Shown piece after piece: positions 42,440 through 52,061 of a stretch of DNA of 64,000 bases; position 1 is the first letter of the stretch; every line of letters starts with the position of its first letter. Source of the stretch: Chrysaora quinquecirrha (lineage: Eukaryota; Cnidaria; Scyphozoa; Semaeostomeae; Pelagiidae); NCBI GenBank assembly GCA_014526335.1, contig JACTAT010000122.1, positions 336,925 to 400,924 on the forward strand, given 5' to 3'. Below the pieces are notes generated by a model. The model ran no database searches. It was not told the DNA's origin and saw nothing but the letters and a program-made list of their open reading frames with translations. The translations under genes and the position numbers were made by a program.

Positions 42440-42965
42440 CCCATGGTGATGATGATGATGATGATGATGTTGTTGATGATTATGATAATGATTATGACCG
42501 TTGATGATGATGTTAATGATGATGATGATAATGATGATGATGGTGAAGGTGATGGTGGTGGTGTTGATGGCAATTCTGATGATTATGATTATGATAATGG
42601 TGCTGATGATAATGATGACGATGGTGTTGGTGGTGATGTTGATGGTGATTGTGATGATGACGATTATGACGATGATATTTATGATTATGGTAACGATGAC
42701 GATGATGATGATGACGATGATGTTGATTGTGATGATGATGATGATGATCCTGATGATAATGATGGTGATGGTAATGGTAATGATAATGGTGATAGTGGTT
42801 GTGAGGGTAATTATGATGATTATGATGATAACGATGATGATGATGATAGTGATGCTGATAATGGTAATGATAATGCCGATGACGATGATGATCGTGATGA
42901 TCATAATGATTGTGTGGTCGTTGTAATGGTGTTGGTGGTCATGTTGATGGTGATTGTGATGATTA
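42440..42965. repeat. (GAT)n trinucleotide array
   Basis: About 0.5 kb of gat/gac/ggt triplets. Open frames of 141-198 codons (poly-Asp, poly-Met, poly-Ile) are artefacts of the 3-bp period. Confidence 0.95.
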
Positions 42966-43174
42966 TGTGAGCAGTGCACACTTTTTCGCACCAGGTTCTG
43001 TTAAGACTGAAAGACAACTGACTCGACTTTGGAATATAAAGTTATTGTTGGGAACCTTGGGGGCGTCAAGGTAAATCATTACATTGAGCGTAGCATCAGG
43101 AAACTATCTTTAAGTTATAATCACACTAGTATCTATATAAATATATAGATAGGTACTCTACTGTATATACAGTA

Positions 43175-43561
43175 TACACTTTTTTTAATAAGCAACTTGA
43201 CTTTTGTCCAGCCCTCGAAAGTTGCTTTAAATTTTAGAAATTTCAGCCCTCAAAGTTGCTTAAAAGTTGCTTAACATTTTTTGTACCTAACAACCACCCC
43301 TGACTTCGCGGGTCAAAATCATCAACTGTTAAAACCTACAACACGACTTTTGGGAGACAGTAAGTGGAAAAACGTTAGCTAACTAACTTCAACATACAAA
43401 ACATAAGAACGAACAATTTCTCACCAAAAAGAAAGAGTATAAGCTTGGCTGTTTGACTTCTTAGTTGCTTACAGTAATTCAATTGAGCCCTCAATTTGCT
43501 TAATGTTAAGGTCAGTTCAACCCTAGTTGCTTATTGAGCGGTGGCTTATTTAAAAAGTGTA
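43175..43561. mobile_element. MITE, iteron family C (GTTGCTTA)
   Basis: A 387-bp element. Ends TACACTTTTTTTAATAAGCAAC and GGCTTATTTAAAAAGTGTA. GTTGCTTA or its variants recur in the left module (three times) and at the right (four times), each after cagccctc or gagccctc. Same scaffold as families A, B and D, with GC in place of TC/CC in the word. Confidence 0.88.
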
Positions 43562-44063
43562 TAAAACAACTTTCTTGCGTCAGAGAGCATATGTAATCTA
43601 CATACAAGCGCAATGACGTATAGTCTTCTAGAATTAACTGTTTTCGGAAACATGGGGGAGTCAGAGCCAGCATATTCACTGCATCAGCAGGAAATGTTCC
43701 TAATCACAGTGAAAATCCACAAAGAAGCTTAATGACTTTTTAAAAATTTTCAAAACGTGCTTTGGAATTGAATGAAGATTGGAGAGAGCTTTCGTTTCAC
43801 CTTCGAGGTGCTGCAAAAAGTTCTCTTTTCTTGTAATTTTCTGCAATCCTGTGTCAAAACAGTTAGGAGATGTGGGGGAGATATGAGCGATGGGGGGGGG
43901 GGAGGGTTCGAAATGTATAGTTTTTATTCGAAGGCTTTTTTATCTGTGCTGCAGCGAGGCCGAGCCTGTGCGGGCGGGGCAACGCAGCGCCAAGCAGAAA
44001 GCAGAGCCCCGAGCAGAGCGCATATCAAAGCGCAGAGTGCCATGAAGTCAAAACTTTTTGGTA

Positions 44064-44200
44064 TACACACTTTTTTAAAGAATATCCTAATTTTTACCGA
44101 GGCTCGAAGTTTTCCATTGTTATTCTTAAATTTTCATTGTCCTTTGGAAATTTTGAGCCTGAGTATTCTTATAGACTGTATTCTTAAAAAAAAGTGTGTG
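44064..44200. mobile_element. Short MITE, iteron family D (TATTCTTA)
   Basis: Only 137 bp. Left tip TACACACTTTTTTAAAGAATA, right tip TATTCTTAAAAAAAAGTGTG. Two further TATTCTTA copies lie inside, after gaggctcgaag and gagcctgag. It looks like two end modules joined without the central spacer, a useful minimal form. Confidence 0.85.
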
Positions 44201-44346
44201 GGTTGAAACGTTTTTGAGTAGCTACAAGGCGGGCAAAATTATCTACTGAAGATGAAGCTTGTGGGGTTATTTCCTTCATTTAACAGGGGGTTTTAACATA
44301 CACAAAATACGGAAAGAGCGCTAAACCGGACGCGGCAATCAACACA

Positions 44347-44526
44347 AATCTTACGAGGGTCGTTTAGGGGTTCTAGGGAACATAGAAACATGCAACATCT
44401 TGAAACAGGGATCAGGTAAAATCTTTCCTGGCATCTATTCGCTTGACTATGAATCTGAAAAATAATCCTACAAAACTCAAGGGGGCAAGGGAAGGGAACA
44501 GGGGAACAAGTAGTCCCCCCAAACGA
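44347..44526. mobile_element. TIR element, cgttttagggg family, copy 2
   Basis: Starts gtcgtttaggggttctagggaac and ends gtccccccaaacgac, imperfect inverted ends. Interior colinear with 37,049-37,283. Confidence 0.7.
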
Positions 44527-44820
44527 CGCTCTCTTACGTATCGCGTTGAGGGGCAGTAACTTTTCAGTCGCGCGAAAGCTATAGATTTTACGGGTGCGTA
44601 TGCTAAGGTAAAAACCTGAAAAACATAATATCCTTCTTGGAGTTGTGATGACCACATGACAGGTCGTCAAGAATAGGGACCTAAATATATGTACCTATAT
44701 AACTAACTATTTCCGGGAAATAACACAGGAAATTTTGTGTAACCCTGGCGACGTAATTGAATTGTATTGCGAAGGCCTGCCTAACATGAACTCATCGATT
44801 TCAGTAGCATTTAAACAAAG

Positions 44821-45284
44821 CGTTAAACCCTCGGGGGGGTAACTTAACAGTTTTGGGGGTACGGGGACGTGCCATTATTTAGGGGTACCTTTTTTCTGAA
44901 AAGTGCGGAATTATTGATGTCGTTTTTAGAAGTATGTGCGGAATTATGGGTACCATTTGAGGAAACATACAGAATTATGGGTACCAATCTGGAGAAATTT
45001 TGAGAAATTAAGCTTAGCATTTACAAAATGTGCAGTCCAGACTGATAACTCTTTGCACTATCAGCAAGGTTGCCCTTTAAAAATTACTTGCTTTTGATGA
45101 GATGATTTTGTTATCTGAAAATGTTCTTTGCCTTGCGGAATTATGGGTCACAATTTTTATCAGGTTTGCGGAATTATGGGTCACAATTTTTCAGATGTTG
45201 GCGGAATTATGGGTCCAAATTTTGGACTGAAATGGCACGTCCCCGTCCAAAACTAGGCTTAGATACCCCCCGAGGTTAAACCCC
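44821..45284. mobile_element. TIR element with G-run ends, copy 1
   Basis: Left gttaaaccctcgggggggtaa ... ggggacgtgccatt; right aatggcacgtcccc ... taccccccgaggttaaac, a long imperfect inverted pair. The interior has about six copies of gcggaattatgggt(c/a). Non-coding. The extended G and C runs might form unusual DNA structure. Confidence 0.8.
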
Positions 45285-45397
45285 TAAACCCCTCAGCGTG
45301 AAAGGTGTTCGAGGTTTTGAGGGGGAATGACGTTTGCGTTTTTGGCAAAGCGATTGTGAGTTAGGGTTAGGGGTAGCAAGTGAAGGGTAAGCTAGAG

Positions 45398-45720
45398 TAA
45401 AATGATGTATTTAGCACCATTAGTCGCTAGGATCTCGGAAGAAGATGGACCTGACCATGACTGTGGGCTGTGGCGCTACCGTGATGACTCTAGGGCTACA
45501 GTACCGTGGTTGGAGCACAAATAAATGGGCTAGCGTCACTGGGTTAGGAGGTGACAGGTGATGAAAAAGGTGAAGTGAAATGGTATATTTAGCACCAGTC
45601 ACTAGGATCTCGGAAGTAGACGAACTAACGTGTAACGCCAGACCTCGACCCTGACTGTGGCTAGGGCTTGAACCCCAACCCCAACCTTCAACCTCGACAC
45701 AGCGAGCAAGCTGGATTTTC
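45398..45720 (-). mobile_element. SINE copies (second family), partial
   Basis: Two adjacent pieces in reverse orientation share agcaccagtc(g/a)ctaggatct..gag, gacctcgaccctg and tggctaggg/gctgggcttga with the fuller element at 59,105-59,389. Confidence 0.55.
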
Positions 45721-46194
45721 GGCAACAACGCCACAGCAAAAAGGCAAAAGGACCCATTTTCCCCAAGATCGAACGTATTATTTTTATAAAAGAAAATATA
45801 TTTGAAAAATCTATATCTAATCGAAGATTTCAGAATGAAAAGATCGTGGTTTAGTGTCAACCGAAGTGAAGGACACTGTTTTTTTTGGTTGATTGATTGT
45901 CTGACAACAACAGATGAAGCTCAGTCCTGCTTCCTTCTTGGAGTCCTTGTCGCCTTCCTCGCCCGGTTTGAAAGTTCAAGCACTGCTACGGGCTCAAGGC
46001 ACCTTGATAAGGAAGCTTTACTGTATTCGCTTCATCTTTGTTGTCTGGTGTATTAGGCCAGGCCAGGTATCTAAAAGCTCACAGGTCCAAAAAAGCAGTT
46101 CTATTTTATTTCTTTGAATTGAAATTGAATAAAAACAGTCAGTTGGCGATCGAAGGGTTATGTTCTGGTAAACAAAAAATTTTTTAATACCAAC

Positions 46195-46242
46195 CTCATT
46201 TCGATCAAAATCAATTTTTATGTCTTCTAGCTCGTCGTCCAT
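46195..46242 (-). CDS. Possible first coding exon of ETS-B
   Basis: On the minus strand, ATG at 46,242 in good context (cagagaATGG) opens 16 codons, MDDELEDIKIDFDRNE, then AATGAG|GTTGGT. The phase-0 end matches the phase-0 acceptor of the ETS-B exon at 42,324, and an acidic start resembles ETS-A's acidic exon. The donor is weak (T at +3) and the intron would be 3.9 kb, so this is tentative. Confidence 0.3.
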
Positions 46243-46483
46243 TCTCTGATGTTTTGACTGGCCTTGTATCACAACGACCACGAGACGAGGCTGGCAGGTA
46301 TCTCAAATGTTTACATCTGGACGACAGAAAGAATGTTTTCTTCATCCCATGATAGAACAGACAACAGACTACGGAATAAAATTACTCAACCCCCTTATCC
46401 ACCTTTATCTGCCAACACGGAACTGAAACATAAGGTGCGGTGCGATCATCTGTTATGGGTTGGGTGCAATTTGGAGAGACCGC

Positions 46484-46622
46484 AACGAGGGGCGATTCAC
46501 TCCTTGAAATATCGTACTCCTTGGCCAGAAAACCCATTGTTTTCACCGAAATCCCTTGGAAATCCTTTTGTTTTCATAAAAATCTCGTACACCTTTTTGA
46601 GGAATGAATTGAATTGCCCCTC
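46484..46622. mobile_element. Short palindromic repeat, gaatctcgtac family
   Basis: Clearest copy: ggggcgattcactccttgaaat at the left and tttgaggaatgaattgaattgcccc at the right are inverted. Core atcccttggaaatccttttgtttt. Others at 10,104, 35,690 and 62,137. Confidence 0.75.
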
Positions 46623-46684
46623 CGCCCACACCTAAACAAACTGTGACTGAAACAGGAAAATCCGTTTCGTTCCAAGGGGTCAAT

Positions 46685-47038
46685 AGGGGGGGTGGGGGGG
46701 TACATGACTTATGAATTGACGGGGATGTGCCGCCCAGATTTCGGAATCCACCCACTTATAATGTAAACCTTTGCAGAAACAGACCCTATTTTATGAGTAA
46801 AAATAAGCGGAATATGAGAATAATAAGACTTTCTAGACCTCATTATTGCTTCTTTGACGCGACTTTACCACTTTTCTGACCAAATTTATGTTAATCTTTC
46901 GACTTTTCTTCAATTTGCCACCCACTTTTATGGGGTTTTGGTTAAAATCACACCCATGTTTAGAGAGTTTCTGGGCCAAAAACCCACCCATATGGGCGGC
47001 ACATACCTGTACCCAAATTATACTAAGTACTCCCCCCG
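46685..47038. mobile_element. TIR element with G-run ends, copy 2
   Basis: Left gggggggtacatgacttatg ... gggatgtgccgccc; right gggcggcacatacc ... ctaagtactcccccc. Imperfect inverted ends about 45 bp long, with the same arrangement (G-run, then a ggga.gtgcc word) as 44,821-45,284. Confidence 0.7.
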
Positions 47039-47149
47039 GGACGAGGTTCCGACCCGATCCAAAAACATTTAACTACCATATTTCTCGAGTTGACGCATGC
47101 GCTAACCAACGTCTTCGAAAATGATGTGTTCTTTTAGGCTTTATTCATT

Positions 47150-47320
47150 CGCTTTTCGTCACGTTTCGTATCCGCACCAGTTTGGATCCGGTCCAAAGCG
47201 TTCACGCGGAATCTAAACAGAGCCAGAGACGAGCTGGCTCTACTTCTGAACAGATCCAGAACTGGCTCTAAACAGAGCCAGAAAAGGTACGGATCCAAAA
47301 GGTCCCGTGTAAACGGTAGG
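47150..47320. mobile_element. gtgtaaacgg repeat fragment
   Basis: Words cgtatccgcaccagtttggatccgg, gagccagagacgagctggctc and ggtacggatccaaaaggtcccgtgtaaacgg show internal inverted symmetry and resemble the nested element at 40,098-40,574. Confidence 0.5.
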
Positions 47321-47329
47321 CGTTTTATG

Positions 47330-47770
47330 ATCATCGTAATCGTTATCATCATCATCATCATGATCATCATCATGATCATCATGATCATCATCATGATCAT
47401 CATGATCATTATCATCATGATCATCATCATGATCATCATGATCATGATCATTATCATCATCATCATCATCATCATCAACAACATCATCATCGTTGTCACC
47501 ATCATCATCATCATGTTCATTGTCGTTATCATCTTCGTCTTTCCAGCTTTAGCCAGTTCCAGTTTTGCAGCTTCTGCAGGATCTATAGTGCTCAAGTACA
47601 ATGATAATCCTGATAATCACGTAATCATGACAGTGATGACGACGACGACGATGATGATAATGATAATGATGATGTTCAAGGTGATGATGATGTTGAACAA
47701 GATGACGATGATGATGATAATTATGATGATGATGATAATGATGATGATGATGATGATGATGACAGTAAAA
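47330..47770. repeat. (ATC)n / (GAT)n trinucleotide arrays
   Basis: atc triplets at 47,340-47,520, then, after a 110-bp gap, gat triplets in the opposite sense (47,630-47,765). The two could pair. Poly-Ile and poly-Met frames are artefacts. Confidence 0.95.
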
Positions 47771-47822
47771 ATAAACGAAATCACACGAGATCAGCAGGAA
47801 TTTCTACTGCGCCACTCTTTCC

Positions 47823-48015
47823 TCCGACCACCGCCTCAAGGACCTCCGCCTCAAGGACCTCCGCCTCAAGGACCTCCGCCTCAAGGACCTCCGCCTCAAG
47901 GACCTCCGCCTCAAGGACCTCCGCCTCAAGGACCTCCGCCTCAAGGACCTCTGCCTCAAGGACCTCTGCCTCAACAACCTCTGCCTCGAGGACCTCTGCC
48001 TCAACAACCTCTGCC
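47823..48015. repeat. 15-bp minisatellite cctcaaggacctccg
   Basis: About 12 copies of a 15-bp unit. The + frame would read PPPQG repeats and the - frame EVLEA repeats. It follows a (GAT)n tract without a start or splice context, so coding is doubtful. Shorter versions head units 2 and 3. Confidence 0.9.
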
Positions 48016-48539
48016 TCTCCACTTAGCTCCAAGTTGGTCCTAGTCGAGGGTCCCTTTTCCTAATGCCAGTCCCAGTCAGTTCTGTTCCTCTGTTTTAGTC
48101 CAAGGTCCTTAGTCCACAATGATGTTCCTAAGTTTCGGATTAGTCAGTGTACAGTAGTTGTCTTTGTCTATCGTCTGTTCCTTAAATAGTCCTGAAATAA
48201 TTGATGGCTTTCCGTCCAATTCCTTGGTCCTGTTCGTAAGTCTTGTTATTGTTCAGATGTTCAGTGCTGTTCCTTGGTCCTGCACATCAGCCTTGTTATC
48301 CTTCATGCTCCTAAGTCCAAAAATTATTCATGGTATTCAGTCCTGTTCCTTCATCCTGTTCCTCAGTCTTGTTATTGTTCATGTTTCTTAGTCCTGAATT
48401 TATTCATGGTCTTGAGTCGTGTTCCTTGGTCCTATTCCTCAGTCTTGTTTCTTTTCATGTTCTTGATAGTCTTCAGTCCCATTCCTCAGTCCAGTTCCGC
48501 AGTCCTAAAATTACTCATGGTCTTAGTCCAATTTCCTTA

Positions 48540-49290
48540 GTCCTGTTCCTCAGTCCTGAAATTACTCATGGTCTTCAGTCCCGTTCCTTAGTCCTCTTCC
48601 TCAGTCCTGAAATTACCCATGGTCTTCAGTCCCGTTCCTTAGTCCTATTCCTTACTCCTGAAATTACCCCAGTCCCGTTCCTTAGTCCTCTTCCTCAGTC
48701 CTGAAATTACCAATGACCTTGAGTCCCGTTTCTTAGTCCTGCTCCTCAGTCCTGAAATTACCCATGGTCTTCAGTCCCGTTCCTTGGTCCTGTTCCTCAG
48801 TCCTGAAATTACCAGGGTCCTTCAGTCCTGTTCCTTAGTCCTGCTCCTCAGTCCTGAAATTACCCATGGTCTTCAGTCCCGTTCCTTAGTCCTGTTCCAC
48901 AGTCCTGAAATTACCCATGGTCTTCAGTCCTGTTCCTTAGTCCTGCTCCTCAGTCCTGAAATTACCCATGGTCTTCAGTCCTGTTCCTTAGTCCTGCTCC
49001 TCAGTCCTGAAATTACCCATGGTCTTCAGTCCCGTTCCTTAGTCCTGTTCCACAGTCCTGAAATTACTCATGGTCTTCAGTCCTGTTCCTTAGTCCTGCT
49101 CCTCAGTCCTGAAATTACCCATGGTCTTCAGTCCTGTTCCTTAGTCCTGCTCCTCAGTCCTGAAATTACCCATGGTCTTCAGTCCTGTTCCTTACCCATG
49201 GTCTTCAGTCCCGTTCCTTAGTCCTGTTCCTCAGTCCTGAAATTACCCATGGTCTTCAGTCCTGTTCCTTAATCCTGTTCCACAGTCCTG
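48540..49290. repeat. 51-bp minisatellite, densest block
   Basis: About 15 copies of a 51-bp unit with order cctgaaattac, ccatggtcttcagtccc, gttccttagtcctg and ttcctcagt. 51 is divisible by 3, so a 17-residue frame (HGLQSRSLVLFLSPEIT) stays open over long stretches. Diverged copies recur at 50,450-51,080 and 52,640-53,290. Confidence 0.92.
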
Positions 49291-49875
49291 AAATTACTGA
49301 TGGTTCTCAGTAATGCACTCTTCACAAATGTTTTCAAAAGGCTTTTGTTTTGCTTTGAACGAAACGCAATTCTGAATAAGCTTTTGAAATCAGGTAATGG
49401 CATTTTGTTTAAATTGAAAGGGGTAGAAGCATTAACACAATGCGATTCAAGCCGGTTGACTGAATTTTCCTGTAAACATTAACCTCAAATCGTTTTAAAT
49501 CTACAGAGGTTGATATTTCCCAGTAAATAATAAAGGTATACACGAAATTTAGTAGATATATTCAGTCAGCTTCGTTACTTGTAGTCATCGTCAAGAAGTA
49601 AGAAGAATTTAGCATACAGTAAGCAAGTAATCCACGTCTGGGGTGCAGACAAAAGATTCTAATTGGGCAAGACAATGCCTTGTGACAAAAGAGGGGGTGT
49701 TTTTCCCGTTTACCCCAGAAACGGTAGCAGTTAGTAAAGATTTGGCAAGCGATGGCTTAACTTCAGAACGGGTTGCAGAGAAGGGTGCAGGTTTCAGAAG
49801 CGTAACGTAAACGGCAAAAAAGTTGATACTCGGACAAAAATATCGCCATGACTACTACGATATTAGTATATAAGA

Positions 49876-52061
49876 CTAGCTCATGCCCGTCTCTGACCAC
49901 CGCCTCATAGAACCACCGCCGCATAGAACCACCGCCTCAAGGACCTCTGCCTCAAGGACCTCTGCCTTAAGAACCTGCGCTTGAACAAACTTTGCTTCTC
50001 GACTTAGCTCCTAGTTTCTAATATTGAGTATTTTTCCTTGGTCATAGTCCAGGGTCCCTTTTCCTAGTGCCAATCACAGTTCTGTTCCTCTGTTTTAGTC
50101 CAAGGTCCTTAGTCCGCAATGATGTTCCTAGTTTCAAATTAGTTAGTGTACAGCAGTTCTCTTTGTCTATGGTCTGTTCCGTCAATAGTCCTGAAATAAT
50201 TGATGGTCTTCTGTCCCGTTCCTTGGTCCTGTTCGTCAGTCTTGATATTGTTCAGATTTTCTATCCCATTCCTTGGTCCTGTTCCTCAGACTTGTTACTG
50301 TTCATGTTCCTTAGTCCTGAAATTATTCATGGGGTCCTGTCCCATTTCTTTGTCCTGTGTCTTATTCCTAAATCTATTGAAGATCTTCACCCTTAGTCTA
50401 GTTCGTAAACTTTGTTATTTTTCACATTACTTAGTCCTGATATTATTCATGGTCTTCAGTCCCATTCCTTAGTCCTGTTCCTCAGTCCTGAAATTACTCA
50501 GTGTCTTGAGTCCCATTCCTTAGTCCTGTTCCTTAGTTCTGAAATGACTCACAGTTTTCAGACTCATTCCTTATTCCTGTTTCTCAGTCCTGAAATTATT
50601 CATGGTCTTCAGTCCCATTCCTTAATCCTGTCTCATTCCTGAATTACCTGTTGTTCTCCTGTTTCTCAGTCCTGAAATTATTCATGGTCTTCAGTTCCAT
50701 TCCTTAGTCCTGTTCCTCAGTCCTGTAATTACTCATGGCCTTCAGTCCTGTTCCTAATTCCTGTTCCTCAGTCCTGAAATTACTCATGGTCTTCAGTCCC
50801 ATTCCTTAGCCCTGTTCCTCAGTCCTGAAATTACTCATGGTCTTCAGTCCCATTCTTAAGTCCTGTTCCTCAGTCCTGAAATGTCTCATGGTCTTCAGAC
50901 GCATTCCTTATTCCTGTTTCTCAGTCCTGAAATTATTCATGGTCTTCTGTCCCATTCTTTAGTCCTGTCCGTCCTAAAATTACTCATGGTCTTCGGTCCC
51001 ATTCCAAGTCCTGTTCCTCAGTCCTGAAATTATTCGTGGCCTTCAGTCCCATACTGTGGTCCCGTTCCTCAGTCTTGTTATTATTCATTCTCTGCAGTTC
51101 TGTTCCACATCGTTTTCCTTAGCCAAGTTCGTTGGTCAAGTTTTTATGTTGCGAAGAAAATTTTACCTTTCTAGCTGTCCTTGGCTTGTTTCCTTCCGTT
51201 GAAAGGTCCCCAAAGATCATGATAGAAAACGTAGCAATATAATAAATTGAGCGCATTCTCCGTCTGATCGTGGAGAACTCGGGTTTACTGCAGGATCCTC
51301 TTTCTTGGTCTTGCTGTAGTTTATCTTGCTCAGTCCTGTATAGTCAGATACTGCTATCAAGGCAGCTTCAACTTCGTGATTGCATTTGGAAAGTGCTTTC
51401 AAATGCACTCTTCAAAACCCTTTTAAAAAGTATTTTGTTTGTTTTCTTTGAATGAAATGCACTTCTGAATAAGCTTTTGAAATGCGGTAATGGCATTTTG
51501 TTTCCATTGAAAGGGTTGAAAGCATTTGTGACAACGGGATTCAAACCGGTTGACTGAATATTCACGTAAACATGGACTTTGTTTGAGGAACTTTGATTGA
51601 ATAATATTAATACCAAACGAATTTTAAAATTATTCCGAAGCAAGTTTTAGTGATCGAGAAGTCTCCCGGTCCTCCGGAAAGCATTTTCAACAGGAAAATC
51701 ACAGAAATAAAAAATTCTGATCCTCTCGTGAGGGGAATCGATCTCTTGCCTCCCACAACCCGCATCACGAAACAGGAGCCTTTACCAACAGAGCTATTTT
51801 CACGGCTTTCAGATTTCGATAATCCCTTTAGGAGAACAATCGGGCCATTGTTCAAACAGGCACCAATGACGCACTTCAAAGAGGGGTTAGCCCCAATTAC
51901 CCCAGAAGCGAGAGAAGTTTGCAAAAAACGAAAGGGTGATGACACGCCTACCCCACGGTCGGCCGGGTGGCGAAAAAGTCGGAAAAGCGTACCACTTCCG
52001 ACGTCGGCGGAGCGACTCTTACAAAATCGGTTTCCATGGAAATTACCATTTTAGTATAAGA
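49876..52061. repeat. Tandem segmental unit, copy 2
   Basis: 2,186 bp from agactagctcatgcccgtctc to the next occurrence at 52,062. Order: short (cctcaagg) array, ccagggtcccttttcctagtgcc, 51-bp minisatellite, ctcagtcctgtatagtcagatac, aatgcactcttcaaaaccc block, a 0.4-kb block with ccccaattaccccag, GC-rich taccccacgg, and acaaaatcggt...ccattttagtata. Very similar to copy 3, so this duplication is the youngest. Confidence 0.9.
51650..52054 (+). other. 134-codon frame in unit 2, coding doubtful
   Basis: The open frame MIEKSPGPPESIFN... is not repetitive and is basic, with KKRKGDD and RKSRKS. In unit 3 (54,099 onward) the first 55 residues or so are conserved, but then a frameshift breaks it; unit 4 has no frame. 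Differences between copies are not biased to third positions. No known domain. Probably non-coding, possibly a decayed gene. Confidence 0.2.

Larger units (their letters stand above)
47800..49875. repeat. Tandem segmental unit, copy 1
   Basis: First of four diverged units. It opens with cgaccaccgcctcaagg (15-bp array), carries the 51-bp minisatellite (48,540-49,290) and a degenerate block aatgcactcttcacaaatg...cgattcaagccggttgactgaat (49,312-49,465), and ends with attagtatataagactagctc. The pattern repeats at 49,876 and 52,062. Confidence 0.8.

Noticed and set aside
42374..42991. Long frames of poly-Asp, poly-Met and poly-Ile
   Set aside because: They lie wholly in (GAT)n triplet arrays; any frame of a triplet repeat without stops stays open. 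Same reasoning applies at 6,942-7,181, 47,134-47,601 and 56,705-57,110.
43772..44206. 144-codon forward frame with a glycine run
   Set aside because: It runs from unique DNA through a G-run into the short iteron MITE; no domain and no consistent composition.
45361..45374. Interstitial telomere (ttagggttagggg)
   Set aside because: Only two units; too short to be meaningful.
47327..48043. 238-codon frame ending in PPPQG repeats, collagen- or proline-rich-like
   Set aside because: The N-terminal part is pure (ATC/GAT)n and the rest is a 15-bp minisatellite; no promoter, splice or domain support.
51650..52054. Novel basic-protein gene in the tandem units
   Set aside because: The frame is broken by a frameshift in the sister unit and absent in unit 4; substitutions show no codon-position bias by eye.
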